From Acidobacteriota bacterium (lineage in GTDB: Bacteria > Acidobacteriota > G020349885), in assembly GCA_020349885.1 (NCBI GenBank), contig CP070701.1, positions 1,666,846 to 1,730,845 on the forward strand: 64,000 bases of DNA, written 5' to 3'. The notes beneath the pieces are model-generated. The model was not told the origin of the DNA. It saw only the letters and a program-made list of their open reading frames with translations, and ran no database searches. A program made the translations under genes and the position numbers. Below, piece by piece: positions 8,152 through 16,572 of the stretch. Every line of letters begins with the position of its first letter. The stretch's first letter is position 1.

Positions 8152-11100
8152 CAGAGGCCATCCCGGAGTCCTCTTCGCGCGCTCCCGAGCCAAAGGCGTC
8201 GTAGCGAGGGGTTGCGTGTTTGCGAAGGTTGCTTGCGAGGGGGCGCCTGGCGCCGAAATCCCTCCGTGCCTTCAGCAACGTGACTTCGTCCGGATTGTAG
8301 AAGAGCCCCTCCTTCAGAAGCTTCAAGGCCGATTCCGTTTCGCCCTGGCGGTGGAGCAGGCGGGCTTCGAGCTCGAAGGCTTGCGGGTAGTACGGATTCT
8401 TTTTCTTCGCGATTCGCGCGTAGATCAGGGCCTCATTCAAACGCCCCTGCTTTTCAAGCGCCTCGGCCAGTCCGATTGCCGCGCTATGGTACGAGTTGCT
8501 CCAGCGATATTCCAGCGTTCTGCGAAAATATTCTTCCGCCTGCGCGTAATCTTTTTCCTCGAGAGCGAATATTCCCGAGGCAAGCAAGGCATCCGGAAGA
8601 TCGGGCACCATGGCTAAGGCTTCTTTTACGAGCGTTTTGGGCCGCACCGACTTCTGCTGCAATTGGAGATTCTTGAGCGCCCGTGCAACGGCGATTGTGG
8701 CACGCAAGAAAGCCTTCCTTCGCTTTTCGCCTTCCTCTTTCCACGCACCTATGTTTTCCACCATCGCCTCGTTGCCTTCTTCTTCAAAAGCATCATGGAA
8801 TCCCGAGACAATCGGCCCGCGCCAATACTGCCAGTAGTCGAAGATCTCGGAGTCGCCACGCACCTCGAATCCGGATAAATACATGAAATTGATGATTGCC
8901 TCCACGGCTTCCTCCATGGGTATGCCGGGTACCGTCTTCTTAAGATCGGCCGCCCTGCTTTTTGCGAACCGCTTGACAAGTTCCGACCCTATGTCCTGCA
9001 ATCCCATATTGAAGAAGTCGTAAGGCATCCGGTGCTCCAGCCACGCGTTGTCGTCCGTGTTGCGCTCCACCGTATCGGCTATGTATTTTTCCACCCCGTC
9101 CGTACCGGCGAGAAAGAAGAAGAGAAGTTCGAGGGGATTCTGAATCTTGAAGTCGTAAAACGCTTCGCGGACATATTCCCGGTTGAAACGCTCCTCGAGA
9201 GTCTCCCACGGGATCGCGATCGGCTCACGCGAAGCGAGGGTCAGCGAATCGCCCGATCTTGTCATGAAGACGGCTACGTGCGGAAAGACTTCATGCAGGG
9301 TTGCCAGTACGGCCTTGAACGTTTCCTCGGAGACCTCGTAAAGCTGAAACCATTGGCAGAAGACGCCGTCGGGCGCCAACCGCGCGCGTACCAGCTTGTA
9401 AAAATCAACCGTAAAGAGATTGGCAATTCCTGCAATCCACGGATTGGAAGGCTCCGACGTTATCACGTCGTACACTTTGTCCGTGTAAGTCATCTGGATG
9501 CGCCCGTCTTCGAGTATCAGGCGCGTGCGGGAATCGGCAACGGGATCGTGGTTGAGGAACTTGAAATACAGGGTCGAGCCTTCCATGACGCTTTCCTCGA
9601 TCTCCACGATGTCGAGCGATTCGATGAAGGGATAGCGGAGCATGGTTCCGGTAGTCATGCCGCTTCCGAAACCGATGACGGCTACGCGGCGGGGATTGCG
9701 GGCGAACAGCATCGGAAGCTGCCCGCTGAGAAATTGCGTGTAAAGATCTGCGGCGTGTGAACTGGCATCCACCTTACCCGATATCCTCAGACTGACGGTG
9801 CCCGGGAATCTTAGAATCGCCACGGTCGTGTTGATGCCCTCGCGGTAATAAAGCATCGACTGTCCCTCAAGTATTTTCCTTTTGTCGAATTCTTTCGCAC
9901 GACGCATTTCACGATAGAATCCTTGGTTGAGAAGAAGCGCGTCCCAACCGGGAAGAATCGCAATGCCCACAACCGTGGCGAGGGCGGCGGTAAAGGCGAA
10001 CGCTGTCTTGGGAACTATCCTCACCTCATGCGCGGCCATGCACAGGATGATCCCCAACACCACGCTCAACCCGCTCGCTATCAGCACTGTCCTCCACATC
10101 CCTATCCCAGGCACCAGCCAAAACCCCGCAACCAAACTTCCCACGACCCCTCCCGCCGTGTTCAGCACGTACAACCCTCCCACGTTGCTCTCCGGCCTCA
10201 TTCCTTCTCTCGCCGCCTCCCGAAACACCCTCACCACCACCGGAAACAGCGCACCCATACCCAAAGTCGGCAACAGGACCACCATCCCCGCGATGACTCC
10301 CTGCGCGACGATGCTCCACTCCACTCCCTTTCCGCTTACCATCGTCCGGAACAAAGTAAAATACCACTTCGGCAACTCGTTGTAGAACGCCATCGTCCCT
10401 AGCGCCGTCAGTCCAATCGCCGCCTCCATTCCCGCCATCACCATCAACGGCCTCTTCACTTTCTGCACGCACCTCGCGGCCGCCACGCTTCCCAGTCCCA
10501 CTCCCGCCAGGAACATCGCCAGCATCACCGAAAACGCGTGCACGCTCGGCCCCAGCACCAGCGCCAGCAGCCGGCACCACCCCACCTCGTACACCATCGC
10601 TACCGCTCCCGACACCAGAAATACCCCCCCGATCAATTTCTGCATTCCCGTCCACCCTTTTTGCCCCGCCTTTTCCCCTCTTTCTCCTTCAGGCTTTTTC
10701 CTCTGCTTGATTCCCTTTGCCTCCGCGGCTTCCCGTGATCGCACATCCGTGATGGCTCCCACCCGCCGGTGTATCAACCACGCCGCCACGCCCACCACGC
10801 CGTCCGTCATCCCCACCGCCACGCACGTCTTCCACAACCCGAGCCACGGCACCAGCACAAACCCCGCCGCCAGCGTCCCCGTCACCGCTCCCAGCGTGTT
10901 CACCCCGTAGAGAATCCCCGCCTCGAAATCGTACCTCTTCTTCCTCCTACCGTACGCCCCCACCACCACCGGGAGCGTCATCCCCATCAGCGTCACCGGC
11001 ACCATCATCACCACGAACACCACCGCGAAGCGCGCCAGCAGGAACGTTCCGTGCCCGGGCTCCAGGGCGTTGTAGAGCACCCGAAACAGAGGCTCGGTCG

Positions 11101-11380
11101 AGCGGAACAGAGGGATGGAGGCCATTCCGCAGAGGGCGATGCCCCACTCCATCACGGCGTAGGCCATCAGGGGGGTGCGGACGAGCTTTGCGTAGCGTCC
11201 GGCGAGGCCGCTTCCGAGGCAGAGGCCGACCATGAAGGCGGCTACGACGGTGGAGACGGCGCAGAGGGTGTTGCCGAGAACGTAGGAGAGCTCCTTGGCC
11301 CAGACGACTTCGAGAGCGAGGCTCGTCGCTCCCGAGGCGAAGAAGCACAGACCAAGCAGCCACCTCTCGCGAATGCTCAT
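8135..11380 (-). CDS. Large membrane protein: duplicated spermidine-synthase-type membrane domain + aminopropyltransferase-like domain + TPR
   Basis: 1081 residues. The membrane part is an internal duplication: SGATSLALEVVWAKELSYVL near residue 17 and SGAVAMVYEVGWCRLLALVL near 257 start equivalent multi-helix halves. A cytoplasmic Rossmann domain of spermidine-synthase type follows (VAVIGFGSGMTTGT, then LILEDGR). Where true spermidine synthases carry a catalytic D-S/T-x-D-P, this protein reads SEPSNPW, so polyamine synthesis is doubtful. The last 200 residues hold TPR motifs (DALLASGIFALEEKDYAQAE). The family is widespread and uncharacterised. The coding strand is unusually G-rich over about 10.0-11.05 kb. 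The gene ends tail-to-tail inside fhs. Confidence 0.8.
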   Translation of the reverse strand: MSIRERWLLGLCFFASGATSLALEVVWAKELSYVLGNTLCAVSTVVAAFMVGLCLGSGLAGRYAKLVRTPLMAYAVMEWGIALCGMASIPLFRSTEPLFRVLYNALEPGHGTFLLARFAVVFVVMMVPVTLMGMTLPVVVGAYGRRKKRYDFEAGILYGVNTLGAVTGTLAAGFVLVPWLGLWKTCVAVGMTDGVVGVAAWLIHRRVGAITDVRSREAAEAKGIKQRKKPEGERGEKAGQKGWTGMQKLIGGVFLVSGAVAMVYEVGWCRLLALVLGPSVHAFSVMLAMFLAGVGLGSVAAARCVQKVKRPLMVMAGMEAAIGLTALGTMAFYNELPKWYFTLFRTMVSGKGVEWSIVAQGVIAGMVVLLPTLGMGALFPVVVRVFREAAREGMRPESNVGGLYVLNTAGGVVGSLVAGFWLVPGIGMWRTVLIASGLSVVLGIILCMAAHEVRIVPKTAFAFTAALATVVGIAILPGWDALLLNQGFYREMRRAKEFDKRKILEGQSMLYYREGINTTVAILRFPGTVSLRISGKVDASSHAADLYTQFLSGQLPMLFARNPRRVAVIGFGSGMTTGTMLRYPFIESLDIVEIEESVMEGSTLYFKFLNHDPVADSRTRLILEDGRIQMTYTDKVYDVITSEPSNPWIAGIANLFTVDFYKLVRARLAPDGVFCQWFQLYEVSEETFKAVLATLHEVFPHVAVFMTRSGDSLTLASREPIAIPWETLEERFNREYVREAFYDFKIQNPLELLFFFLAGTDGVEKYIADTVERNTDDNAWLEHRMPYDFFNMGLQDIGSELVKRFAKSRAADLKKTVPGIPMEEAVEAIINFMYLSGFEVRGDSEIFDYWQYWRGPIVSGFHDAFEEEGNEAMVENIGAWKEEGEKRRKAFLRATIAVARALKNLQLQQKSVRPKTLVKEALAMVPDLPDALLASGIFALEEKDYAQAEEYFRRTLEYRWSNSYHSAAIGLAEALEKQGRLNEALIYARIAKKKNPYYPQAFELEARLLHRQGETESALKLLKEGLFYNPDEVTLLKARRDFGARRPLASNLRKHATPRYDAFGSGAREEDSGMASARTAL

Positions 11381-11600
11381 GCAGAAATACCGTCCTTCAC
11401 CCTAGGGTGTAGGAATCCGCTTGTTTCACATAAGAGCAATTTCAGTATACGGCAGCCGAAAAGTGTTTGCAACTATGCTAAGATCCGATGTGTCGCCAGT
11501 TTTGGTATTGGGGAACTCGCTTGCGCGACGAGCGCAGCGTGTCACGGCGTTAGAAAGAATTGAGGCTTTATCGGAGTTTTCGGTTTGTAATTGAGTGCGG

Positions 11601-11642
11601 GCTTGCCCGACACAGGCGGGCTTGCCCCGACGAAGTCGCGGG
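11601..11642 (-). repeat. Tandem pair of GGGGCAAG-tailed palindromes
   Basis: Read on the - strand, 11621-11642 is CCCGCGACTTCG followed by TCGGGGCAAG, and 11601-11620 is a variant ending TCGGGCAAGC. They match palindromic elements at 15328, 16573 and 33911. The pair abuts the -35 of the ETF:quinone oxidoreductase promoter. Confidence 0.55.
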
Positions 11643-11671
11643 TTGACACCTCCTCTTACGCCCAACATACT
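11643..11671 (+). promoter_or_regulatory. Sigma-70-type promoter of the ETF:quinone oxidoreductase gene
   Basis: TTGACA at 11643-11648, 17-bp spacer, CATACT at 11666-11671. Only five bases separate the -10 from the ATG at 11677, so the transcription start should fall on or at the start codon. There is no Shine-Dalgarno sequence. This predicts a leaderless mRNA. Confidence 0.6.
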
Positions 11672-11676
11672 GGACG

Positions 11677-13398
11677 ATGAGCAAGGGAAACGACGTCCGG
11701 CGCGAAGTCCTCGACGCGGACGTGCTGTTCGTGGGAGGGGGGCCGGCGTCCCTCGCGGGGGCAGTGCGGCTGAAGCAGCTGGTGGACGCGCACAACGCGG
11801 CCGTCGAGGGCGGCGAGAAGCAGGGCGGGCGCCTCGACCCCGTTATCCTGGTCATCGAGAAGGGCGCGCACATGGGGGCGCACGGCATCTCGGGCGCCGT
11901 CATGGACCCGAGGGCGCTGGAGGAGCTTCTTCCCGACCACATGGAGAGAGGCTTTCCCCTCGAAAGCAGGGTCACCTCCGACGACGTGGCCTACCTGACG
12001 AAGCGGCGCGCGTGGAAATTGCCCTTCGTGCCGCGTTTTCTGGACAACCGCGGCCATTACGTCGTGTCGCTCTCGCGCGTGGCGGCGTGGCTATCCAAGC
12101 AGGCCGAGGCGATGGACGTCCAGGTTTTTCCGGAGTTCGCGGGCGCCCGGCCCCTTCTCGAAACTTGTCCCGACGCCTGCGTCGGGGGCAAGCGCCTCAT
12201 CGGCGTGCGCACGGGCGACAAGGGCGTCGGCGCCGACGGGAAGCGCAAGGCGAACTTCGAGCCGGGCGTGGACATCCACGCCGAGGTCACGGTCGTGGGG
12301 GAGGGCCCGCGCGGCACGATTACGAAAGTGCTCGCGGACGAGCTGAAGCTCGACGCGGGGAAAAACCCGCAGGTGTATTCCATAGGCGTCAAGGAGGTGT
12401 GGGAGGTCAGGCCCGAAAACCACGAGAAGGGCCGCGTGCTCCACACCATGGGCTGGCCGTTGGGGGGGAGCGTCTACGGCGGCGCCTTCGTCTATCACAT
12501 GGACAAGAATCTCGTCTCGCTCGGCCTGGTCGTCGGCCTCGACTACGCGAACCCTTACCTCGACCCGCAGGTCGAGCTCCAGCGCCTCAAGCGCCATCCC
12601 CGCATCGCGAAAGTGCTCGAGGGGGGGGAATGCGTCCAGTACGGCGCGAAGACCATCCCGGAGGGCGGGTGGTTCTCGGTGCCGCGCCTCTACGGCGAGG
12701 GCTTCATGCTCGCGGGCGACAGCGCCGGTCTTCTCGACTCGCGTCGCCTGAAGGGCATCCACCTCGCCATGAAGAGCGGCATGCTCGCGGCGGAGACGGC
12801 GTTCGAGACGCTCGTCGAGAAGGATTCCTCAGCCCGGGTGCTCTCGCGCTACGCCGGGCGCGTCGAGCGGAGCTGGATCAAAGAGGAACTCTGGCCCGTG
12901 CGCAACTTCCACCAGTGCTTCAAGGGCGGCCTGCTCCAGGGAATTGTCCGCTCATCGCTCCACTCGCTGCTCGGGGGCCGGGGTTTCCTAAAGCGCCTTC
13001 CTACGAGGCCCGACCCCTCGTACTACGGCAGGGCCGGGGATTTCGACCCGGCGTGCGCCGTGGACAAGTACGACGACCGCCTGACGTTCGACAAGCCGAA
13101 GTGCGTCTATCTCTCGGGCGCCATTCACAGCGAGGACCAGCCCGCCCACCTTCACGTCGCCGACACGGAGGTTTGCGTCACGCGCTGCCGCGAGGAATTC
13201 AAGAATCCCTGCGAGCGGTTCTGCCCGGCGAAGGTCTACGAGATCGTCGAGGACGCGGGCGCGCCGCGGGGCCTGCGCCTGCAGATTAATTTCTCGAACT
13301 GCGTCCACTGCAAGACCTGCGACATCAAGGACCCCTACCAGATAATCACCTGGGTGACGCCCGAGGGCGGCGGCGGCCCGAGGTACAGCGTGCTTTAG
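11677..13398 (+). CDS. Electron transfer flavoprotein:(ubi)quinone oxidoreductase
   Basis: FAD and 4Fe-4S enzyme of the inner membrane face that passes electrons from electron-transfer flavoprotein (beta-oxidation, amino-acid breakdown) to the quinone pool. The 573 residues are close to the usual 550-600. The FAD-binding motif DVLFVGGGPASLAGAVRL is near residue 15. The C-terminal ferredoxin-like cluster region has NPCERFCPAKVYE and NCVHCKTCDIKDPYQ, and the typical end GGGGP is present. etfA and etfB are not nearby. The protein implies aerobic or anaerobic respiration of fatty or amino acids. Confidence 0.95.
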   Translation: MSKGNDVRREVLDADVLFVGGGPASLAGAVRLKQLVDAHNAAVEGGEKQGGRLDPVILVIEKGAHMGAHGISGAVMDPRALEELLPDHMERGFPLESRVTSDDVAYLTKRRAWKLPFVPRFLDNRGHYVVSLSRVAAWLSKQAEAMDVQVFPEFAGARPLLETCPDACVGGKRLIGVRTGDKGVGADGKRKANFEPGVDIHAEVTVVGEGPRGTITKVLADELKLDAGKNPQVYSIGVKEVWEVRPENHEKGRVLHTMGWPLGGSVYGGAFVYHMDKNLVSLGLVVGLDYANPYLDPQVELQRLKRHPRIAKVLEGGECVQYGAKTIPEGGWFSVPRLYGEGFMLAGDSAGLLDSRRLKGIHLAMKSGMLAAETAFETLVEKDSSARVLSRYAGRVERSWIKEELWPVRNFHQCFKGGLLQGIVRSSLHSLLGGRGFLKRLPTRPDPSYYGRAGDFDPACAVDKYDDRLTFDKPKCVYLSGAIHSEDQPAHLHVADTEVCVTRCREEFKNPCERFCPAKVYEIVEDAGAPRGLRLQINFSNCVHCKTCDIKDPYQIITWVTPEGGGGPRYSVL

Positions 13399-13423
13399 CC
13401 GCCGGAGGCGGCAAAGCCGAACA

Positions 13424-13451
13424 GGGGTTAGGGGATAGGGGACAGGGGGTA
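13424..13451 (+). repeat. Heptamer repeat with G-quadruplex potential
   Basis: Four phased 7-nt units: GGGGTTA, GGGGATA, GGGGACA, GGGGGTA. Four runs of four or five Gs with 3-nt loops are a textbook intramolecular G-quadruplex motif. It lies 26 bp past the ETF:quinone oxidoreductase stop and before the WG-repeat gene promoter. Confidence 0.7.
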
Positions 13452-13472
13452 GCCCATAATCAGCACAATCGC

Positions 13473-13501
13473 TGTTTACTTCAGTAGAAAAGGCGTATAA
13501 T
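13473..13501 (+). promoter_or_regulatory. Probable promoter of the WG-repeat lipoprotein gene
   Basis: TGTTTA at 13473-13478, 17-bp spacer, perfect TATAAT at 13496-13501. The ATG is at 13517, giving a leader of only a few bases. Confidence 0.5.
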
Positions 13502-13516
13502 TTCGATTAGGACAAC

Positions 13517-14500
13517 ATGAATACGCTCAAAGGGATCGGGATCGATTCTACAATTGTGGGCCTTGGGCCACGGAACGTGCTGCAAATCGTTCTTTGCGTG
13601 CTTTGCATCGCATTCCTGACGATCAGTTGCGTCGAGAAGAAAACAGGGAATGCGCTTCCAGAGGCGCACGCGGAGGGTGCGGTGGACGAGAAGGAAGAGC
13701 CATGCGAGGGGCACGACCACGCCGACAAGGACACAAATTCCACGGACACACCACGCATCGAATTGCGTGGGAAGTATTCCGAAGGCCTGGCTCCAGCACT
13801 GATAGCCCATCATCCTGATAGTGGCATTGAAATCGGAATGGGTTACGTGAACTTAGACGGGGAAGTTGTGATAGACGGAAGGTTCTATCAGCCGGGAGAT
13901 TTTTCAGAGGGGTTGGCCCGTGTCGTGTCAATGGAAAACGAGAAGGTGGGATTTATCGACAAGAAAGGCAACTGGGTGGTCGAGCCTCAATTCATTCCTC
14001 ATGCGCTTGAGTCTTGCGGTCCCGACCCAGAGCTTGAGTATTTCTCGGAAGGCCGCGCGCTTGTTTACACGGAGGAAGCGTGTGGCTTTATCGACAAGAC
14101 CGGAAAATTCGTGATCGGCCCGAAGTTCACTCAAGCGGGGAAGTTCTCGGATGGCCTTGCACCCTTCATCAACCTCGTGAAGGACGAAGAGGATGAAAGC
14201 GGACGACGTGTCATGGACTGGGAAGCCGGATACATCGATCGCGAGGGCAACGTCGTTATAGAGCCGAAGTTTGAATGGGCACTGAGTTTCTCGGAAGGCT
14301 TGGCCGCTGTTGAGATCAACGATAAGTGGGGGTTTATTGACAAGACGGGGGAATTTGTCATTCCCCCTAAATTTCCTGTGGTCTATGGCGAGTATACCAA
14401 TCCAGGACCGTTCAAGGACGGCAAGGCAACTATTACTACAGAGAATGGTTATGGGACAATCGACCGCACGGGGAAGTTCGTGGATGAGGCGGCGGAGTAG
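13517..14500 (+). CDS. WG-repeat lipoprotein
   Basis: 327 residues. A hydrophobic N-terminal segment ends in the lipobox LTISC (Cys at about 38), so the protein is probably lipid-anchored. The rest is five or six WG/KWG beta repeats of the form YIDxxGNVVIxPKFxxAxxFSEGLAxV, for example VGFIDKKGNWVVEPQF and WGFIDKTGEFVIPPKF. The family is common in bacteria; its function is unknown and a binding or scaffold role is guessed. It starts the accessory stretch, and the next gene begins 4 bp after its stop, so the two are co-transcribed. GC content is lower than in neighbouring housekeeping genes. Confidence 0.85.
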   Translation: MNTLKGIGIDSTIVGLGPRNVLQIVLCVLCIAFLTISCVEKKTGNALPEAHAEGAVDEKEEPCEGHDHADKDTNSTDTPRIELRGKYSEGLAPALIAHHPDSGIEIGMGYVNLDGEVVIDGRFYQPGDFSEGLARVVSMENEKVGFIDKKGNWVVEPQFIPHALESCGPDPELEYFSEGRALVYTEEACGFIDKTGKFVIGPKFTQAGKFSDGLAPFINLVKDEEDESGRRVMDWEAGYIDREGNVVIEPKFEWALSFSEGLAAVEINDKWGFIDKTGEFVIPPKFPVVYGEYTNPGPFKDGKATITTENGYGTIDRTGKFVDEAAE

Positions 14501-14504
14501 AGGG

Positions 14505-15281
14505 ATGAAAAACACCATCCTGGTGATTCTCTGCCTCGCAGTTCTTGCTGCCTCGTGGGGAGTGGCTGCCGAGGCGAAGGAGAAAGCATCCGGCCCGGAG
14601 GAGGACGGAACGGCCGGGGAGACCTCTCTCTTCGACGACATCCGGAAGGAGGGGTGTACGGGCGTTCAGTACAATTTCTTTCTTAATACCCGGGACAATA
14701 AACTTTACGCCGAAATGAAGCGTGAACAGCAAGTACTTGCGTATTACCACGCCCACGGTGGTTTAGGAGATAAAGGGTATTCCGGTCCCACGTATGCCGA
14801 TATGCAGCGCGCAGGAATGCTCAAGGAATTCGAGATTCAACTCGACCAATTGGTCGTCAGCGAAGAATATATTTTCGCGCTCGACTCTGACGGATTTGTT
14901 CACGTGGCTACATTTGGAGACGATGGTGAGGTCGGTGAGCTTCAGGACCCCGATAAATTTGACCTGGATGTGTACGAATACATGGTATTGAATGAAGATA
15001 ATGCTCTCCAAGATCCAGACCTTACAATGCTTCTCGCCGAGCAAATGGTGGATGTGATGGAGGATCTAAACCTTTCCACGGTTCCTCATTCCGCAGGCTA
15101 TTTCCACCACACGAAGTACTACATTGGACATGTGCTCCTTCAGCAAGGGGGAATTTATCTTGTCCCCACCAAGAAAAAGAAATGGAAAGAATTAGTCATC
15201 TGGCACCCCACGGAAGTGTACATTTTCTTCGATAGTCAAACCTTGGAGATTATGGACGTTCGCATAGCACATTGCCGATGA
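14505..15281 (+). CDS. Secreted protein of unknown function
   Basis: 258 residues with a clear signal peptide (MKNTILVILCLAVLAASWG, cleavage near AAAEA). The mature part is acidic, with no repeats and no motif I recognise; it contains a single Cys early in the mature chain and a His/Tyr-rich stretch SAGYFHHTKYYIGHV. The ATG at 14505 is used because it starts the signal peptide. It lies 4 bp after the WG-repeat lipoprotein gene and probably works with it at the cell surface. GC content is visibly low for this window, which suggests recent acquisition. Confidence 0.65.
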   Translation: MKNTILVILCLAVLAASWGVAAEAKEKASGPEEDGTAGETSLFDDIRKEGCTGVQYNFFLNTRDNKLYAEMKREQQVLAYYHAHGGLGDKGYSGPTYADMQRAGMLKEFEIQLDQLVVSEEYIFALDSDGFVHVATFGDDGEVGELQDPDKFDLDVYEYMVLNEDNALQDPDLTMLLAEQMVDVMEDLNLSTVPHSAGYFHHTKYYIGHVLLQQGGIYLVPTKKKKWKELVIWHPTEVYIFFDSQTLEIMDVRIAHCR

Positions 15282-15327
15282 CCTGCAAGGGAGGGGCGCG
15301 GTAGGAGCCCCGCCCCGTCGGGCTCAA

Positions 15328-15349
15328 CCCCGACTAGAGTCGGGGCAAG
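15328..15349 (+). repeat. GGGGCAAG-tailed palindrome
   Basis: CCCCGACTAGAG followed by TCGGGGCAAG: a perfect CCCCGACT/AGTCGGGG stem plus CAAG. It is one of at least six related elements in this window. It lies 46 bp downstream of the secreted-protein gene and 38 bp before the 15388 heptamer array. No T-run follows, so it is not a typical terminator. Confidence 0.6.
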
Positions 15350-15387
15350 TCTTCCTCGTAGTGGTTTGGGCGGCGGCACAGCCGCCG

Positions 15388-15457
15388 ATGATTAATGACT
15401 GATGTTTAATGACTGATTTTTCATTAATCATTTTACATTTTTCATTAATCATTTCTT
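15388..15457 (+). repeat. Array of ten phased 7-nt units in two opposed arms
   Basis: Units in order: ATGATTA, ATGACTG, ATGTTTA, ATGACTG, ATTTTTC, ATTAATC, ATTTTAC, ATTTTTC, ATTAATC, ATTTCTT. Every unit begins with AT. The first four read ATGANTG-like and the rest ATTNNTC-like, so ATTAATGA and TCATTAAT can pair as a hairpin. The array runs into the last codons and stop (TAA at 15447-15445) of the leftward ankyrin lipoprotein. Confidence 0.7.
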
Positions 15458-16245
15458 AGGTCCTCCGCTCCGCCTTCGAGCAGAAGATTTTCTATCTCCG
15501 TATGGCCTTGCCTGGAGGCAAAAAACAAAGCGGTTCGATTCTGGTGTTTTGCGTTCACGTCCGCGCCCGCGTCGATCAGGGCCTCCACAATCTCGGTGCG
15601 GCCCCCCGTTGCCGCCCACATCAGGGTGGTCCTGCCGTGTCCGTCCCTCGCGTTCACGTCCGCGCCCGCGTTGATGAGGATCTTCGCCGTCCCGGTGCGG
15701 CCGTTCCGCGCCGCAACCGTCAGTGCGGTCCCGAGGTCCTCGGCCGCCGCGTCCACGTCCGCGCCAGCGTCAATCAGGGCCTTCACCGTCCCGGTGCGGC
15801 CCCCTCCCGTAGCGGAAATCAGCGCGGTCATACCGTCTTCGGCCGCCGCGTTCACGTCCGCGCCCGCGTCAATCAGGAACTTCGCCGTCTCGGTGCGGCC
15901 CCCCGCCGCCGCCCACATCAAGGCGGTCCCGCCGTATCCGTCCTTCGCGTCCGCGTCCGCGCCCGCGTCAATCAGGACCTTTGCCATATCGGTGTGGCCC
16001 CCTCTTGCGGCGGACATAAGCGCGGTCAGGCCGTCTTTGTTCTTCGTGTTCGGGCTCATGTCCGCACCCAGAAACAACTCGACTGCAACCAGGTCGTTTT
16101 CCTTCACCCGTTCCAGAAAACCGGCCTCGCTGTAGGAGATATTCATCCGCGCCAGCTCCTTGCGGGCGTCCTCCGGGCCCCCGCCGCAGGCGGTTGTTAA
16201 TAGCAGGATGCCCATCCAAAAAAGCAGTTTGTTCGGCTGGTTCAT
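15445..16245 (-). CDS. Ankyrin-repeat lipoprotein
   Basis: 266 residues. The start at 16245 gives a lipoprotein signal (MNQPNKLLFWMGILLLTTAC, lipobox LTTAC, Cys at 20) behind the ribosome-binding site AAGGAAG; the frame is open further upstream but that part is not hydrophobic. Six ankyrin repeats follow from about residue 45, such as GLTALMSAARGGHTDMAK and LIDAGADVNAAAEDGMTALI. Ankyrin repeats bind proteins; no catalytic domain is present. It resembles the ankyrin protein at 33956-35356 in sequence and repeat style, so the two are probably paralogues. Repeat-rich spacers lie on both sides. Confidence 0.88.
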   Translation of the reverse strand: MNQPNKLLFWMGILLLTTACGGGPEDARKELARMNISYSEAGFLERVKENDLVAVELFLGADMSPNTKNKDGLTALMSAARGGHTDMAKVLIDAGADADAKDGYGGTALMWAAAGGRTETAKFLIDAGADVNAAAEDGMTALISATGGGRTGTVKALIDAGADVDAAAEDLGTALTVAARNGRTGTAKILINAGADVNARDGHGRTTLMWAATGGRTEIVEALIDAGADVNAKHQNRTALFFASRQGHTEIENLLLEGGAEDLRND

Positions 16246-16387
16246 CGCGGCTTCCTTTTTCACCGGCGGTATTCGGGCGCGCCGGGGCCGGGGGAAAAAC
16301 ACATTCGTCTCAGCGCGAGAGTCTACCACCGGCCCCGGGGGGGAAGGCAAGCTTCCAGCCCGCAACGCCAAGCGCTTGTCGCGGCGT

Positions 16388-16422
16388 GTAGCCAGGGGCA
16401 AGTAGCCTGTAGCCAGCTATTC
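16388..16422 (+). repeat. Heptamer repeat, GTAGCCA family
   Basis: Five phased 7-nt units: GTAGCCA, GGGGCAA, GTAGCCT, GTAGCCA, GCTATTC. Three of five are near-identical; the outer ones are degenerate. Confidence 0.5.
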
Positions 16423-16465
16423 AGTTTTTCGGTTACTCCGTTACCCCGAACAGAGAAACAGGGAA

Positions 16466-16492
16466 ATCGGCAAATCCGGCAAAAGCGGCAAA
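16466..16492 (+). repeat. Nonamer repeat, NNCGGCAAA
   Basis: Three phased 9-nt units: ATCGGCAAA, TCCGGCAAA, AGCGGCAAA. The last seven positions are almost invariant. Confidence 0.5.
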
Positions 16493-16530
16493 ATGCTTGA
16501 CAAATCGCCGGAGCGGCATACATGGAGAAG

Positions 16531-16565
16531 TATGGAGTGTCGCGTATGGAGTATAGCGTATGAAG
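16531..16565 (+). repeat. Heptamer repeat, TATGGAG family
   Basis: Five phased 7-nt units: TATGGAG, TGTCGCG, TATGGAG, TATAGCG, TATGAAG. A further CATGGAG lies at 16521, out of phase by three bases. Confidence 0.55.
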
Positions 16566-16572
16566 GCACCGC

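Noticed and set aside
6520-8193. Long open frame (about 557 codons) on the - strand opposite fhs
   Set aside because: Mirror of a high-GC gene with strong codon bias; low-complexity, no family match. Similar shadows lie opposite the amidase (42377-44179) and the orphan sigma-54 activator (50339-52645).
15313-15349. Terminator after the secreted-protein gene
   Set aside because: Two GC-rich stems are present but no T-run on either side; the second belongs to the palindrome family.
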